From assembly GCF_009738185.1 (NCBI RefSeq), contig NZ_CP046509.1, positions 3,413,501-3,477,500 on the forward strand: DNA of 64,000 bases, given 5' to 3'. Below the pieces are notes generated by a model. It had not been told where the DNA came from. It was given only the letters and a program-made list of their open reading frames with translations, and ran no database searches. Position 1 is the first letter of the stretch; every line of letters starts with the position of its first letter. Source of the stretch: Erwinia sorbitola (GTDB taxonomy: Bacteria > Pseudomonadota > Gammaproteobacteria > Enterobacterales > Enterobacteriaceae). A program made the translations under genes and the position numbers. Of this stretch, positions 43,101-51,651 are shown in pieces.

Positions 43101-44882
43101 TTATCTGTAATCAAAGAAACTAACTGACGTTGGCGCATCTTCCGGCGTCGAGGCAGTCGCTTCGAACTCATTTACATTATCCAGCTCGGTGCCCATGGAA
43201 ATATTGGTAACGCGCTCAAGAATAATTTCCACGACCACAGGTACCTGGTGTTTGTTCATTAACTCTTCAGCCTGCTTGAATGCCGGAGCAATATCTTCCG
43301 GTTTGAAAACGCGCAGCGCTTTACATCCCAGCCCTTCGGCAACTTTGACGTGGTCTACGCCGAATTCACCAAGATCTGGATTGTTAATATTTTCAAATGA
43401 CAGCTGTACGCAATAGTCCATATCGAAACCACGCTGTGACTGGCGGATTAATCCCAGATAAGCGTTGTTCACCAGAACGTGGATATACGGAAGTTTAAAC
43501 TGTGCGCCGACTGCCAGCTCTTCGATCATAAACTGGAAGTCGTAGTCGCCAGACAGCGCGACAACTTTGCGTTTTGGATCGGCTACACGTACACCCAACG
43601 CAGCTGGCAGTGTCCAACCCAGCGGGCCAGCTTGACCAGCGTTAATCCAGTGGCGAGGTTTAAACACGTTCAGCATCTGCGCGGCAGCGATCTGCGACAA
43701 ACCAATGGTGGTGACATAGCAGGCTTCGCGTCCAAAGGCGCGGTTCATCTCTTCATAAACACGCTGCGGTTTGATAGGCGTGTCATTAAAGTGGGTTTTA
43801 CGCAGAAGGGTCTGTTTACGCTCGAGGCAGGTTGCACACCATGCGGCGCGATCGGGTAACTGCCCTTTCTCAAAACGACTACGCGCAGTGTCTACCAGCA
43901 TTTGCAGCGCGATACGCGCATCAGAAACGATACCCAGATCAGGGCAGATGACCCGACCAATCTGTGTCGGCTCAATATCAATATGGATGACTTTACGACC
44001 AGCAGTGTATTTATCTACTGAGCCGGTGTGACGGTTCGCCCAACGGTTACCGATACCAAATACCAGGTCGGAATCCAGCAGGTTGGCGTTGCCATAACGA
44101 TGCGAGGTCTGCAAGCCAGCCATACCGGCCATCAACGGGTGGTCGTCCGGGATTGAGCCCCAGCCCATCAGCGTTGGGATGACCGGCACATTACAAATCT
44201 CAGCTAATTCCTGTAACAGATCCGCAGCATCAGCATTATGGATACCGCCACCAGCGATAATTAATGGTTTTTTCGCCGCACACAGCAAGTCTAATGCTTT
44301 ATCGATCTGCGCCTGAGTGGCCGCTGGTTTGTAGGCTGGTAAAGAAGAGTAGGTATCCGGATCAAACTCAATTTCCGCCATCTGCACATCAAACGGCAAA
44401 TCGACCAGTACCGGTCCAGGACGGCCAGAACGCATCAGGTGAAACGCCTGCTGCAACACGCGCGGTACCAGTGCAGCTTCCTGCACGGTAACGGCCCACT
44501 TGGTCACAGGTTTAGCAATCGACTCAATATCTACAGCCTGAAAATCTTCTTTATGAAGTTTTGCGCGTGGCGCTTGTCCGGTGATACATAAAATTGGAAT
44601 GGAGTCGGCCGAAGCAGAGTACAGCCCGGTAATCATATCGGTGCCCGCCGGACCGGAGGTTCCAATACAAACGCCGATGTTGCCAGGTTCTGCACGGGTA
44701 TAGCCTTCCGCCATATGCGAGGCCCCTTCTACGTGCCGCGCCAGATAATGCTTGATGCCGCCATGTTTGCGCATTGCGTTATAAAACGGGTTGATTGCCG
44801 CACCAGGAACCCCGAAAGCTGTGGTGACCCCCTCTTTTTCCAGCACGTACATTGCCGCATCTACTGCTCGCATAATTGCCAT
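43101..44882 (-). CDS. gcl: Glyoxylate carboligase
   Basis: This 593-residue thiamine-diphosphate enzyme joins two glyoxylate molecules to tartronate semialdehyde with CO2 release. It starts MAIMRAVDAAMYVLEKEGVT. Visible marks are GVPGAAINPFYNAM (where most ThDP enzymes have a glutamate, Gcl has valine, consistent here), GTSGPAGTDMITGLY, and the ThDP-binding GDYDFQFMIEELAVGAQFKL-PYIHVLVNN. The upstream palindrome at 44903 is a likely AllR site. First gene of the leftward gcl-hyi-glxR-MFS-glxK unit. Confidence 0.95.
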   Translation of the reverse strand: MAIMRAVDAAMYVLEKEGVTTAFGVPGAAINPFYNAMRKHGGIKHYLARHVEGASHMAEGYTRAEPGNIGVCIGTSGPAGTDMITGLYSASADSIPILCITGQAPRAKLHKEDFQAVDIESIAKPVTKWAVTVQEAALVPRVLQQAFHLMRSGRPGPVLVDLPFDVQMAEIEFDPDTYSSLPAYKPAATQAQIDKALDLLCAAKKPLIIAGGGIHNADAADLLQELAEICNVPVIPTLMGWGSIPDDHPLMAGMAGLQTSHRYGNANLLDSDLVFGIGNRWANRHTGSVDKYTAGRKVIHIDIEPTQIGRVICPDLGIVSDARIALQMLVDTARSRFEKGQLPDRAAWCATCLERKQTLLRKTHFNDTPIKPQRVYEEMNRAFGREACYVTTIGLSQIAAAQMLNVFKPRHWINAGQAGPLGWTLPAALGVRVADPKRKVVALSGDYDFQFMIEELAVGAQFKLPYIHVLVNNAYLGLIRQSQRGFDMDYCVQLSFENINNPDLGEFGVDHVKVAEGLGCKALRVFKPEDIAPAFKQAEELMNKHQVPVVVEIILERVTNISMGTELDNVNEFEATASTPEDAPTSVSFFDYR

Positions 44883-44902
44883 ATTGATTCTCTCCTTAAA
44901 TT

Positions 44903-44919
44903 TTGGAAAATTTTTCCAA
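44903..44919. promoter_or_regulatory. AllR-type operator upstream of gcl
   Basis: TTGGAAAATTTTTCCAA is a perfect palindrome around a central T, located 20 nt before the gcl start. It matches the form of the AllR operator known from the E. coli gcl and allA promoters. Repression by the AllR encoded next door, relieved by glyoxylate, is expected. Confidence 0.85.
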
Positions 44920-44933
44920 CTTTAATTCTGTTT

Positions 44934-44965
44934 CAAAAAAACCCGTTCGGCATTCAAACGGGGGT
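44934..44965 (-). terminator. Terminator after allR
   Basis: On the minus strand AACCCCCGTTTG and the inverted CGAACGGG form a stem (44942-44947 with 44957-44962) followed by TTTTTTT (44934-44941). It ends the allA-allR transcript before gcl. Confidence 0.8.
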
Positions 44966-45016
44966 TACCACTCGATACGTACGTCAGTCGGTCACGGCCA
45001 GCCAGATCTCTCTCGA

Positions 45017-45832
45017 CTATGCCTTACTACGCGACTCTCCCAATGCGGCACTGATATCCCTGGCGACTTCACCTACCAGCTCTCCCAGTTCCTTAAAGCG
45101 CTCCTCGCCCACCCGCGAGCTTGGCCCGGAAATGGAGATAGCTGCGATGACATTGTTATTGCGGTCAAAAATGGCTGATGCCAGGCAGTTCAGGCCCAGA
45201 GCATGCTCTTCATCATCGATGGTGTAACCCTGCATCAATGACTGATGTAAATCCTTGCGCAGCAAATTAACGCTGGTGAGCGTTTTTGGCGTATAAGCTT
45301 GCAGGCCTGAACGTACGATCAAATCCAGCATCTCTTCCTCCGCCAGCGGGTACAGTAATGCTTTGCCAGCGCCTGACGCATGCAGCGGCAAACGGCTACC
45401 CAGCGGGGCGCACATGCGCACCATGGCCTGGCATTCACACTGGCGAATCAGCACTGCATCAAAATTATTACGGATTGCCAGATTAGCGGTCTCACCGGAA
45501 AGCAACATCAGTCGACGCATAAACGGCCCGGCCACTGACACTACGTCACGGTCATTCATATAAGCAGAACCAACGGTAAATGACTGGATGCCAATATGCC
45601 ACCAACCAAGCTGCGGATCTTGAAAAACAAACTCAGATTTTTCCAAAACTTTCAACAACCTGAACGTAGTAGAAAGCGGCAATTCTAACTTTTCTGACAG
45701 TACGGAGACGGATGAACTCCCGCCAGCATTTGCCAGATACTGAAGAATCTCCAGCCCACGATCTAAAGCCTGCGCCCCCTTGGTTGCTGCGGCTTCAGTG
45801 GATGGTCGCCCCTTTCTGCGTAATTCAGTCAT
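45017..45832 (-). CDS. allR: IclR-family repressor of allantoin/glyoxylate genes
   Basis: This 271-residue protein has an N-terminal IclR winged helix (ALDRGLEILQYLANAGGSSS, LPLSTTFRLLKVLEKSEF) and a C-terminal effector domain (GAGKALLYPLAEEEMLDLI, DDEEHALGLNCLASAIFD, AAISISGPSSRV). In E. coli AllR binds glyoxylate and leaves the gcl and allA operators. The two palindromes at 44903 and 46489 fit that. Neighbour genes are the AllR regulon. Confidence 0.92.
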   Translation of the reverse strand: MTELRRKGRPSTEAAATKGAQALDRGLEILQYLANAGGSSSVSVLSEKLELPLSTTFRLLKVLEKSEFVFQDPQLGWWHIGIQSFTVGSAYMNDRDVVSVAGPFMRRLMLLSGETANLAIRNNFDAVLIRQCECQAMVRMCAPLGSRLPLHASGAGKALLYPLAEEEMLDLIVRSGLQAYTPKTLTSVNLLRKDLHQSLMQGYTIDDEEHALGLNCLASAIFDRNNNVIAAISISGPSSRVGEERFKELGELVGEVARDISAALGESRSKA

Positions 45833-45883
45833 TCAAGCTTTCCTTCGTCTGTTTCATAGGCCCGCTATAATAGACTCCCCCTG

Positions 45884-46384
45884 CTACAGGCGACCAGCGC
45901 TATCCAAAACTATACGATAAGTTCCTGGTAAATCACTCACAATGCAGTTATCTGGTCCTGCCCGATCGATAGTGAAGAAGTCGGTGACCTTTTCAAAAGC
46001 GAACAGCGGGTGGTGCCAGACGTTACGATGGAAGTTCACCCCCTGCTTACCGTTGGTGATAAAGGCACGCATGGTGTTAACAGGGATCTCATCGCCAGGT
46101 TCAGCAACGATCACCACAAAACGCTCACCGTTCATGGGAACAAAGGCTTGTGATGACAGGGGATGCTTTTCCAGCAGCGAGAATTTCATCGGTAATGGAG
46201 TGGGCTCCGCCCGGTTGATACTGGCCAGAACTCTGTTGCCGTCCGAAACTTCGATTTTGGCCAGGTCGTGATAGCGTTCTGTTTTCCCATCATTGATGTG
46301 AAAGAAACGCGAACCCTCAATTTGCAGCACATCACCATAGGGCGCAAAGGCTTCTGGCGTTAACTCAGTGATTTTTAGATCCAT
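45884..46384 (-). CDS. allA: Ureidoglycolate lyase
   Basis: This 166-residue enzyme starts MDLKITELTPEAFAPYGDVL and has the cupin-like core MNGERFVVIVAEPGDEIP and GVNFHRNVWHHPLFAF. It releases urea and glyoxylate from ureidoglycolate. E. coli AllA is 160 residues. Start chosen at MDLK after GGAG (an ATG four codons earlier is possible). No allB, allC, allD or allantoin permease is found in the window, so allA is the only purine-degradation enzyme left in this cluster. Confidence 0.93.
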   Translation of the reverse strand: MDLKITELTPEAFAPYGDVLQIEGSRFFHINDGKTERYHDLAKIEVSDGNRVLASINRAEPTPLPMKFSLLEKHPLSSQAFVPMNGERFVVIVAEPGDEIPVNTMRAFITNGKQGVNFHRNVWHHPLFAFEKVTDFFTIDRAGPDNCIVSDLPGTYRIVLDSAGRL

Positions 46385-46746
46385 ATGATTCTCCACGACT
46401 TATTACCCATGATGACGTTTAAGTGACAACTCTCTTCCTTACAAGTCAACACTCTAGACAGAGCAAGATTAATTTAACAGTCATTTGTTGGAAAATTTTT
46501 CCATAACAGGATCAATCGCACACTTTACCACCCTCAGGCCCATGAATAAGGTGAGATTACTACCCGATTATTTGAAAAACACGTAACGCGAGATGCTACT
46601 TTATGATTTTTCGATCGCCGCTATCCAGAGAAAAATATTTATCGGGAGCATGGGCGTTTCTGACAGGGAATCGTTTTTTTACGCTGAAATTGATAGATAT
46701 TTTTAGATAAAGCGACAATCCAGTCGATATCTAAACAACGGCTAAT
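46385..46746. other. Upstream region of allA and end of the mannan locus
   Basis: About 360 nt without a gene hold the allA promoter region with the AllR-type palindrome at 46489-46503. The rest is AT-rich and contains no supported frame or repeat. In E. coli a divergent allS lies here; it is absent. Confidence 0.5.
46489..46503. promoter_or_regulatory. AllR-type operator upstream of allA
   Basis: TGGAAAATTTTTCCA is a perfect palindrome located about 105 nt before the allA start. It shares the TGGAAAAtTTTTCCA core with the gcl operator. Confidence 0.82.
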
Positions 46747-46772
46747 AAAAAAGCTCACGGCGATCCGTGAGC
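46747..46772 (-). terminator. Terminator after manA
   Basis: GCTCACGG-CGAT-CCGTGAGC (46753-46772) is a perfect 8-bp stem followed on the minus strand by TTTTTT. It ends the mannan operon. Confidence 0.9.
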
Positions 46773-46789
46773 CTGAAATAAAGTAACAA

Positions 46790-47968
46790 CTAGCAATAAA
46801 CTCTACATAAGGATCCGGTCACTGTGAGTGCCCAGTCACAGGCAGATGCCGGAATAAAGACCGATTGGCCGGTGATAAGAGTTAACGTTTCACCACTGGG
46901 ATGTTGTAGCGAAGCACGGCCATTAATGACCAGCAGAATTTCTGCACTTTGGGTATGCATCAGTAAATTGCCGGCATCTTTAATCACACTAAAACGAAAA
47001 TCATCTACCGGAATAGGGTAACTGCTCTGCCCGTTTGCCAGCACGGGGGCCATCAGGAGTGATTGCTGAAGAGTGGGTACAAATGACGTACAGGTAACCA
47101 GCTCGGTAAGATTGATTTTTTTACCCGTTAATCCCGCCCGCAGTACATTATCGGAGCTCGCCATTACCTCTATCGCGGTCCCCTGAACATAGGCATGCAG
47201 TGTGCCCGGATGAAGAAACATTGCCTCGCCAGGCTGTAATGTTACGCAGTTAAGGAAAAGTGGGGCCAGAACCCCTGTATCGTTCGGATAATGTTGATAA
47301 AGCTTCTGAATAAAACGCGCCAGATCATCGCCATACAGTTTCTGAGCACTGTCTGCCAGATGCTGTAACGCCTCCTTTTTTACATAGTCAGGCAACTGCA
47401 TGATTTCGATAAAAAAGGCCTTCAGCCCTTCTGCATCAGGATGCTGTTCAAGAGCCTTTATTGCGCCCCTCAGCCCCCCGATATCAAGCCTTTTGAAATG
47501 CCCAATAATTTCATGTGGCTCACGAAAACCATTCATCGCCATAAAAGGTGTAATAGCGTAAACCAGCTCAGGTTTGTGATTCGCATCGTTGTAGTCAGGT
47601 GTGTCGGAGAGGATATCTCCCTGCGCAGCATACCCCAACTCAGCCTGCTCTTTTTGAGGATGAACCTGAATAGACAGAGCACTGTCAGCAGCAAGAATTT
47701 TCAGTAAATAAGGCAGGTCGCCGAACCGTTTAGCCGCGGCAGCACCAAGCATGGCCACTTTGTCTGCGGTTATCAGATCAGAGAGAGGCAGCAGTCCGTT
47801 TTCCAGGGTGACGCGGGAAATGCCTGCAGGGTGAACCCCCATCCACAGTTCAGCCTGCGGCTGGTCATCAGGGTTTGACACATGAAAGCGCTGGTTTAAA
47901 GCGCTATGGCTGCCCCATGGATAGTTTTTTACAACATTGGTTAAAGGATAAAAATAGCACTGGCTCAT
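46790..47968 (-). CDS. manA: Mannose-6-phosphate isomerase (type I)
   Basis: This 392-residue protein has the type I PMI zinc-site motifs: QVHPQKEQAELGY, HKPELVYAITPFMAMNGF, and FLHPGTLHAYVQGTAIEVM with DNVLRAGLTGKK. It converts mannose-6-phosphate to fructose-6-phosphate. The start overlaps the end of the GH1 gene by 4 nt, so it belongs to the sugar locus and is probably an extra copy beside the housekeeping manA elsewhere. Its presence points to mannose as the product of the pathway. Confidence 0.93.
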   Translation of the reverse strand: MSQCYFYPLTNVVKNYPWGSHSALNQRFHVSNPDDQPQAELWMGVHPAGISRVTLENGLLPLSDLITADKVAMLGAAAAKRFGDLPYLLKILAADSALSIQVHPQKEQAELGYAAQGDILSDTPDYNDANHKPELVYAITPFMAMNGFREPHEIIGHFKRLDIGGLRGAIKALEQHPDAEGLKAFFIEIMQLPDYVKKEALQHLADSAQKLYGDDLARFIQKLYQHYPNDTGVLAPLFLNCVTLQPGEAMFLHPGTLHAYVQGTAIEVMASSDNVLRAGLTGKKINLTELVTCTSFVPTLQQSLLMAPVLANGQSSYPIPVDDFRFSVIKDAGNLLMHTQSAEILLVINGRASLQHPSGETLTLITGQSVFIPASACDWALTVTGSLCRVYC

Positions 47969-49374
47969 AACGAATGCTCCTTGCAGGAAAACTGATTACT
48001 CTGCGCGAGCTGCCTGAACCAGAGACCGTTTCGCTTGATATGACGCTCCCCGGTATCAAGATCGAGGCGGTAAAAACCATAACGGCGTTTAAAGGAGTTA
48101 ATCCACGACCAGTTATCGATAAACGTCCACTGGTGCAGGCCGAAGCAGTTGGCCCCCCCGGAAATTGCGCGGTGCAGCTGAACCAGATGTTCTTCCATCA
48201 GGCTGATGCGGAAATGGTCATCAATGACGCCATCAGGCTGTACTGGCCCCTCTGACTCAAGATCCATAGCAATGCCTATTTCCGCCAAATACCATTTAAT
48301 GTTGCCGTAGTTATCGCGAATATTGACAGCTATATCGTAGATTGCCTGAGGATGGATTTCGTTATTATCGCGATAGGGATTGAAGCGACCATTCGGGTCA
48401 ATATAATTTTCGAAATAGAATTCAGGCGTGAAGTGATCGAGTGTGTACTCAGTTTCCCGCGCCTGAACACGGCGAGGCACGTAGTAATTTACCCCCAGGA
48501 AATCGACCCGGGAATCAGTGATTAGCGTAACATCAGCTTTACTGATTTCTGGCAGACAGTTATGAGCCGCCAGTAATTCGCACAATTCTTTGGGGAACTG
48601 GTGTTTTACCAGAGGATCAAGAAAGCTGCGGTTAAACAGTAAATCTGCATACCAGGCTGCTTTTTTATCTTCCTCTGAATCACTACGAGTATATGTGGGC
48701 GTCAGGTTGAGGACGACACCGATCTCGCCGCTTAAATTCAACTGACGATAACAATTTACCGCTTTGGCATGAGCCAGCATGATGTTGAAACCTACCTGCG
48801 CTGCGAGCTTGCCATCTTTTTTACAGGGGTAATGGAAGTCATAAAGGTAACCGCCCTCCACGGGGACAATTGGTTCGTTGAAAGTTACCCAGTATTTAAT
48901 CTTGTGACCGAAAAGCTTAAACGCAGTGGCAGCAAAGCGGGCGAACAGGTCGGTTACATGGTGGGACTCAAAGCCGCCGTAACGCTGTTGCAACTCTTCT
49001 GGCATATCGAAATGATACAGATTGATCATCGGTTCAATACCGTTGTTAATCATTTCGTCGAAGTAATCATTATAAAATTTTACCGCGTCTGTATTCGGTG
49101 TGCCGGTTTCAAAATCATCTATCAGACGTGACCACTGAATTGATGTGCGAAACGAGTTAAAGCCGATATTTTTCATCAGCGCGACATCTTCTTTGTACTT
49201 ATGCAGTGTTTCACAGACCTTTTCAGGGCCAATACCCTGGAAAAAACGCTCGGGGTGACTGGCGTGCCAGCTGTCCCAGATTGAGCGATGGGGTTTACCC
49301 TCAGTGCCTTCAGTTTGTGGCCCTGATGCTGCCGCACCCCATAAAAAGTTTTCCGGAAATGCATACGTCTTCAT
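47965..49374 (-). CDS. GH1 phospho-beta-glycosidase (likely acts on phosphorylated manno-oligosaccharides)
   Basis: This 469-residue GH1 protein starts MKTYAFPENFLWGAAASGPQ. The acid/base glutamate is in WVTFNEPIVPVEG and the nucleophile is expected in YLAEIGIAM, where most members have TENG; the glutamate is kept. Related PTS-linked GH1 enzymes cut 6-phospho-beta-glycosides. In this setting, with mannanase and manA, phospho-beta-mannoside is a plausible substrate, but cellobiose-type specificity is not excluded. It is cytoplasmic (no signal peptide). A strong terminator lies upstream between it and the mannanase. Confidence 0.85.
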   Translation of the reverse strand: MKTYAFPENFLWGAAASGPQTEGTEGKPHRSIWDSWHASHPERFFQGIGPEKVCETLHKYKEDVALMKNIGFNSFRTSIQWSRLIDDFETGTPNTDAVKFYNDYFDEMINNGIEPMINLYHFDMPEELQQRYGGFESHHVTDLFARFAATAFKLFGHKIKYWVTFNEPIVPVEGGYLYDFHYPCKKDGKLAAQVGFNIMLAHAKAVNCYRQLNLSGEIGVVLNLTPTYTRSDSEEDKKAAWYADLLFNRSFLDPLVKHQFPKELCELLAAHNCLPEISKADVTLITDSRVDFLGVNYYVPRRVQARETEYTLDHFTPEFYFENYIDPNGRFNPYRDNNEIHPQAIYDIAVNIRDNYGNIKWYLAEIGIAMDLESEGPVQPDGVIDDHFRISLMEEHLVQLHRAISGGANCFGLHQWTFIDNWSWINSFKRRYGFYRLDLDTGERHIKRNGLWFRQLAQSNQFSCKEHSL

Positions 49375-49408
49375 TTATCCTCCTCACTGGTTTTGATGCG
49401 GTTGCACC

Positions 49409-49436
49409 AAAAAAAACTGCGCCCGTTAAGGCGCAG
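49409..49436 (-). terminator. Terminator between mannanase and GH1 gene
   Basis: CTGCGCC (49417-49423) pairs with GGCGCAG (49430-49436), and on the minus strand the stem is followed by eight T. It lies just after the mannanase stop inside an otherwise co-directional cluster, so the GH1-manA pair needs readthrough or its own promoter. Confidence 0.87.
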
Positions 49437-49444
49437 CAAAAGTG

Positions 49445-51640
49445 CTACTCAGCAGTAACCTGAATAGACTTGATGAATATATATCCCCAGTCGCCGGGGA
49501 ACTTACCGAGACTAATGGTGTTGTCACCTTGATTAAGCCGAATCGGAATGATCATCTGCTGACCTTTTTCATCGGTTTGCGGGAACTCAATTTGCAGTGG
49601 TTTATCACTGTTAACCTGCACTGAGTTTTTCTTACTCCCCCACTTTGCGTTGAAGTTCAGGTGAAGCTGATATTCACCTTCCCACGGTGCATTAATCTGC
49701 CAGCTAACCTTGTCACCTTCGTTAGCGAAGGAACCAAGGAAGCCATCTTCACCTGCGGTGAGTTGATTCTCCGCGCTCTTAATGACATTCACTTTTCCCT
49801 GAGAATGGGCCAACTCTTTACTGTCAAAGTGGCAGAAATCAGCAGGTGCTTTGGCGGTTGCTTCTGTGACCGTCACATCGATGCTTTTAGCACTCTTCAG
49901 CAGGCCGTCATCAGCGGTAAAAGTCAGCTGATAGTCTCCCGGTTCGGGGAACCAGGCTCGGGAAGATGCTTTGTCAGCATTGCAAAAATAAGCCTGTTTT
50001 TTCCCTGAACTGATCCACTTCTCACTGACCTGACGAGCGGGCAGATTGTCGTCATTCCAACGCGCATCAAGACTGAGGCCGTTATTCAGCGCGGTGGTTG
50101 TTTTAACGTTAAGCTCAATAACCGGTGCCTGATTTTTCTGGTTATGCGTAACGCTAATTACATTAGACGGCGCGGATTTCCCGGATTCGTTTTTCGCAAT
50201 CACACGGTAGTAATACGTTTTACCTAACGTGAGCGAGGCGTAGTCGTCCCGGAATAAATCCATGGTTGCTGGATTCCACTCCTGAACGCCGTCTGAAATA
50301 TCGCTACCGACAATTTTCCACGGGCCGCTTTTCGAACCGGCACGTTCAACATCGTAGCTGCGACCTACTGCCGCCCCCATCCAGTTGATGGCAAATGGTG
50401 ACTGAGTTTCACGCAGTTTCGGTGCTTCTGGTACCGGGAGTGGCGGAGCTTTCTCAAGTCCGGACATCTGCGCTGCGGCAGTCCGAACCAGATTAACCAC
50501 GTCCATTTCCTGATTGGCTTTCCCTTCCACCGGGAAGCCTGGCAAATGATAGCTGTAATGACCGGTATACTCTTTGTGCCAGTAAAAACCCCCATCGTGG
50601 CGATGACCGCGAAAACCCCAGATAAATCCACCGGCAGCTTTAGCCCCGTTCACCTCGGTGTGCACGATAGACTGCATGATGTTGTTCAGGTCTTTGCTGT
50701 CGAGTAAGCCAAACTCACCGACCAGATAGACTTTTTTACCGCCAATAGCCTGCAAATCTTTCTTCACCTGATCGGGATGATTATTCCCGGCGTTGGTGTA
50801 GTAATGGTTGCTGACAATATCTACGTTCGGGTCATTTACCGAAAAATCATTTATTTTCTTATAAGTGCCATCAACAACCAGCTGATGAGGAGCCAGCTCT
50901 TTTATCAACGACGCCGTTTGCTTCAGGAAATCCGCGTTTGTGTCTTCCAGTTCATTACCGGTTTCCCAGGCCATAATGGCTTTTTCGTTATAGTACGGAC
51001 GCCCCGTTTTGGTATTGGTGCGGGTAATAACCTGACGAATAACATCCTGATAAGCCTTGTAGGTCTTACTGCTGGTGTTATAAAAATCTTCAGGTTTTTC
51101 ATGATAGAAGGCGGCGAGCTGCTCGCGTCCGCCCCACCACCACCAGTGATCGATAAACGGAACGATTAATCGAAGACCTTGTTTATCAGCCTCGGCGATC
51201 ATGTTGTCGTAAACCGTCATCGCCTTTTCATTCAGGCGAGGCATGCCCTCGGGTGTTAGAGGCGCAAGAATATGCGTTTCGCGTTCGCACTCTTTATCGT
51301 TTTCCTGCTGAACGGAAAGGACGTAAACCCGCTGGGCTTTTGCCCCTGTTTGCACAATGGCGGCGATCCAGTTTTCCTGTTCTTCCGCGGTGGGCCAGGC
51401 AAAATATTGCCCCCAGCCACGCGGGTCAGCTTTGCACACACCACGGGCATCGTTTTCAATACGATGCAGTTCTGGCGCATGGATCCCCGCAAAGCGGAAT
51501 GCCTGATTGCCATCCATTAACTGAGCACCCTGACGCGTTATAAAATGCTCAAAATGGGATTGTTCAGCAGCCATTGCGCCACCGCTGGCTAATGCTGTCA
51601 TCAGGGACAACATAAGTATTTTTCTTACCGGTAATTTCAC
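49445..51640 (-). CDS. Secreted multidomain GH5-type beta-mannanase
   Basis: This 731-residue secreted glycosidase starts with GTG (51638-51640) after GAGGAGAG; an ATG 7 codons upstream lacks such a site. A signal peptide (about 1-25, ending AMAA) precedes a GH5-like (beta/alpha)8 domain to about residue 385. The acid/base is Glu230 in WETGNELED and the nucleophile Glu309 in VGEFGLL. These segments and HYYTN and WGFRGHRHDGGFYWH fit fungal/bacterial endo-beta-1,4-mannanases. Then come a fibronectin-III-like module (about 400-510), an Ig/PKD-like module (about 510-600) and a C-terminal CBM35/6-like module (GYIFIKSIQVTAE). The product would cut mannan outside or in the periplasm. The genes around it support mannan; cellulase activity is less likely. 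Confidence 0.85.
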   Translation of the reverse strand: MKLPVRKILMLSLMTALASGGAMAAEQSHFEHFITRQGAQLMDGNQAFRFAGIHAPELHRIENDARGVCKADPRGWGQYFAWPTAEEQENWIAAIVQTGAKAQRVYVLSVQQENDKECERETHILAPLTPEGMPRLNEKAMTVYDNMIAEADKQGLRLIVPFIDHWWWWGGREQLAAFYHEKPEDFYNTSSKTYKAYQDVIRQVITRTNTKTGRPYYNEKAIMAWETGNELEDTNADFLKQTASLIKELAPHQLVVDGTYKKINDFSVNDPNVDIVSNHYYTNAGNNHPDQVKKDLQAIGGKKVYLVGEFGLLDSKDLNNIMQSIVHTEVNGAKAAGGFIWGFRGHRHDGGFYWHKEYTGHYSYHLPGFPVEGKANQEMDVVNLVRTAAAQMSGLEKAPPLPVPEAPKLRETQSPFAINWMGAAVGRSYDVERAGSKSGPWKIVGSDISDGVQEWNPATMDLFRDDYASLTLGKTYYYRVIAKNESGKSAPSNVISVTHNQKNQAPVIELNVKTTTALNNGLSLDARWNDDNLPARQVSEKWISSGKKQAYFCNADKASSRAWFPEPGDYQLTFTADDGLLKSAKSIDVTVTEATAKAPADFCHFDSKELAHSQGKVNVIKSAENQLTAGEDGFLGSFANEGDKVSWQINAPWEGEYQLHLNFNAKWGSKKNSVQVNSDKPLQIEFPQTDEKGQQMIIPIRLNQGDNTISLGKFPGDWGYIFIKSIQVTAE

Positions 51641-51651
51641 GTTGTCTCTCC

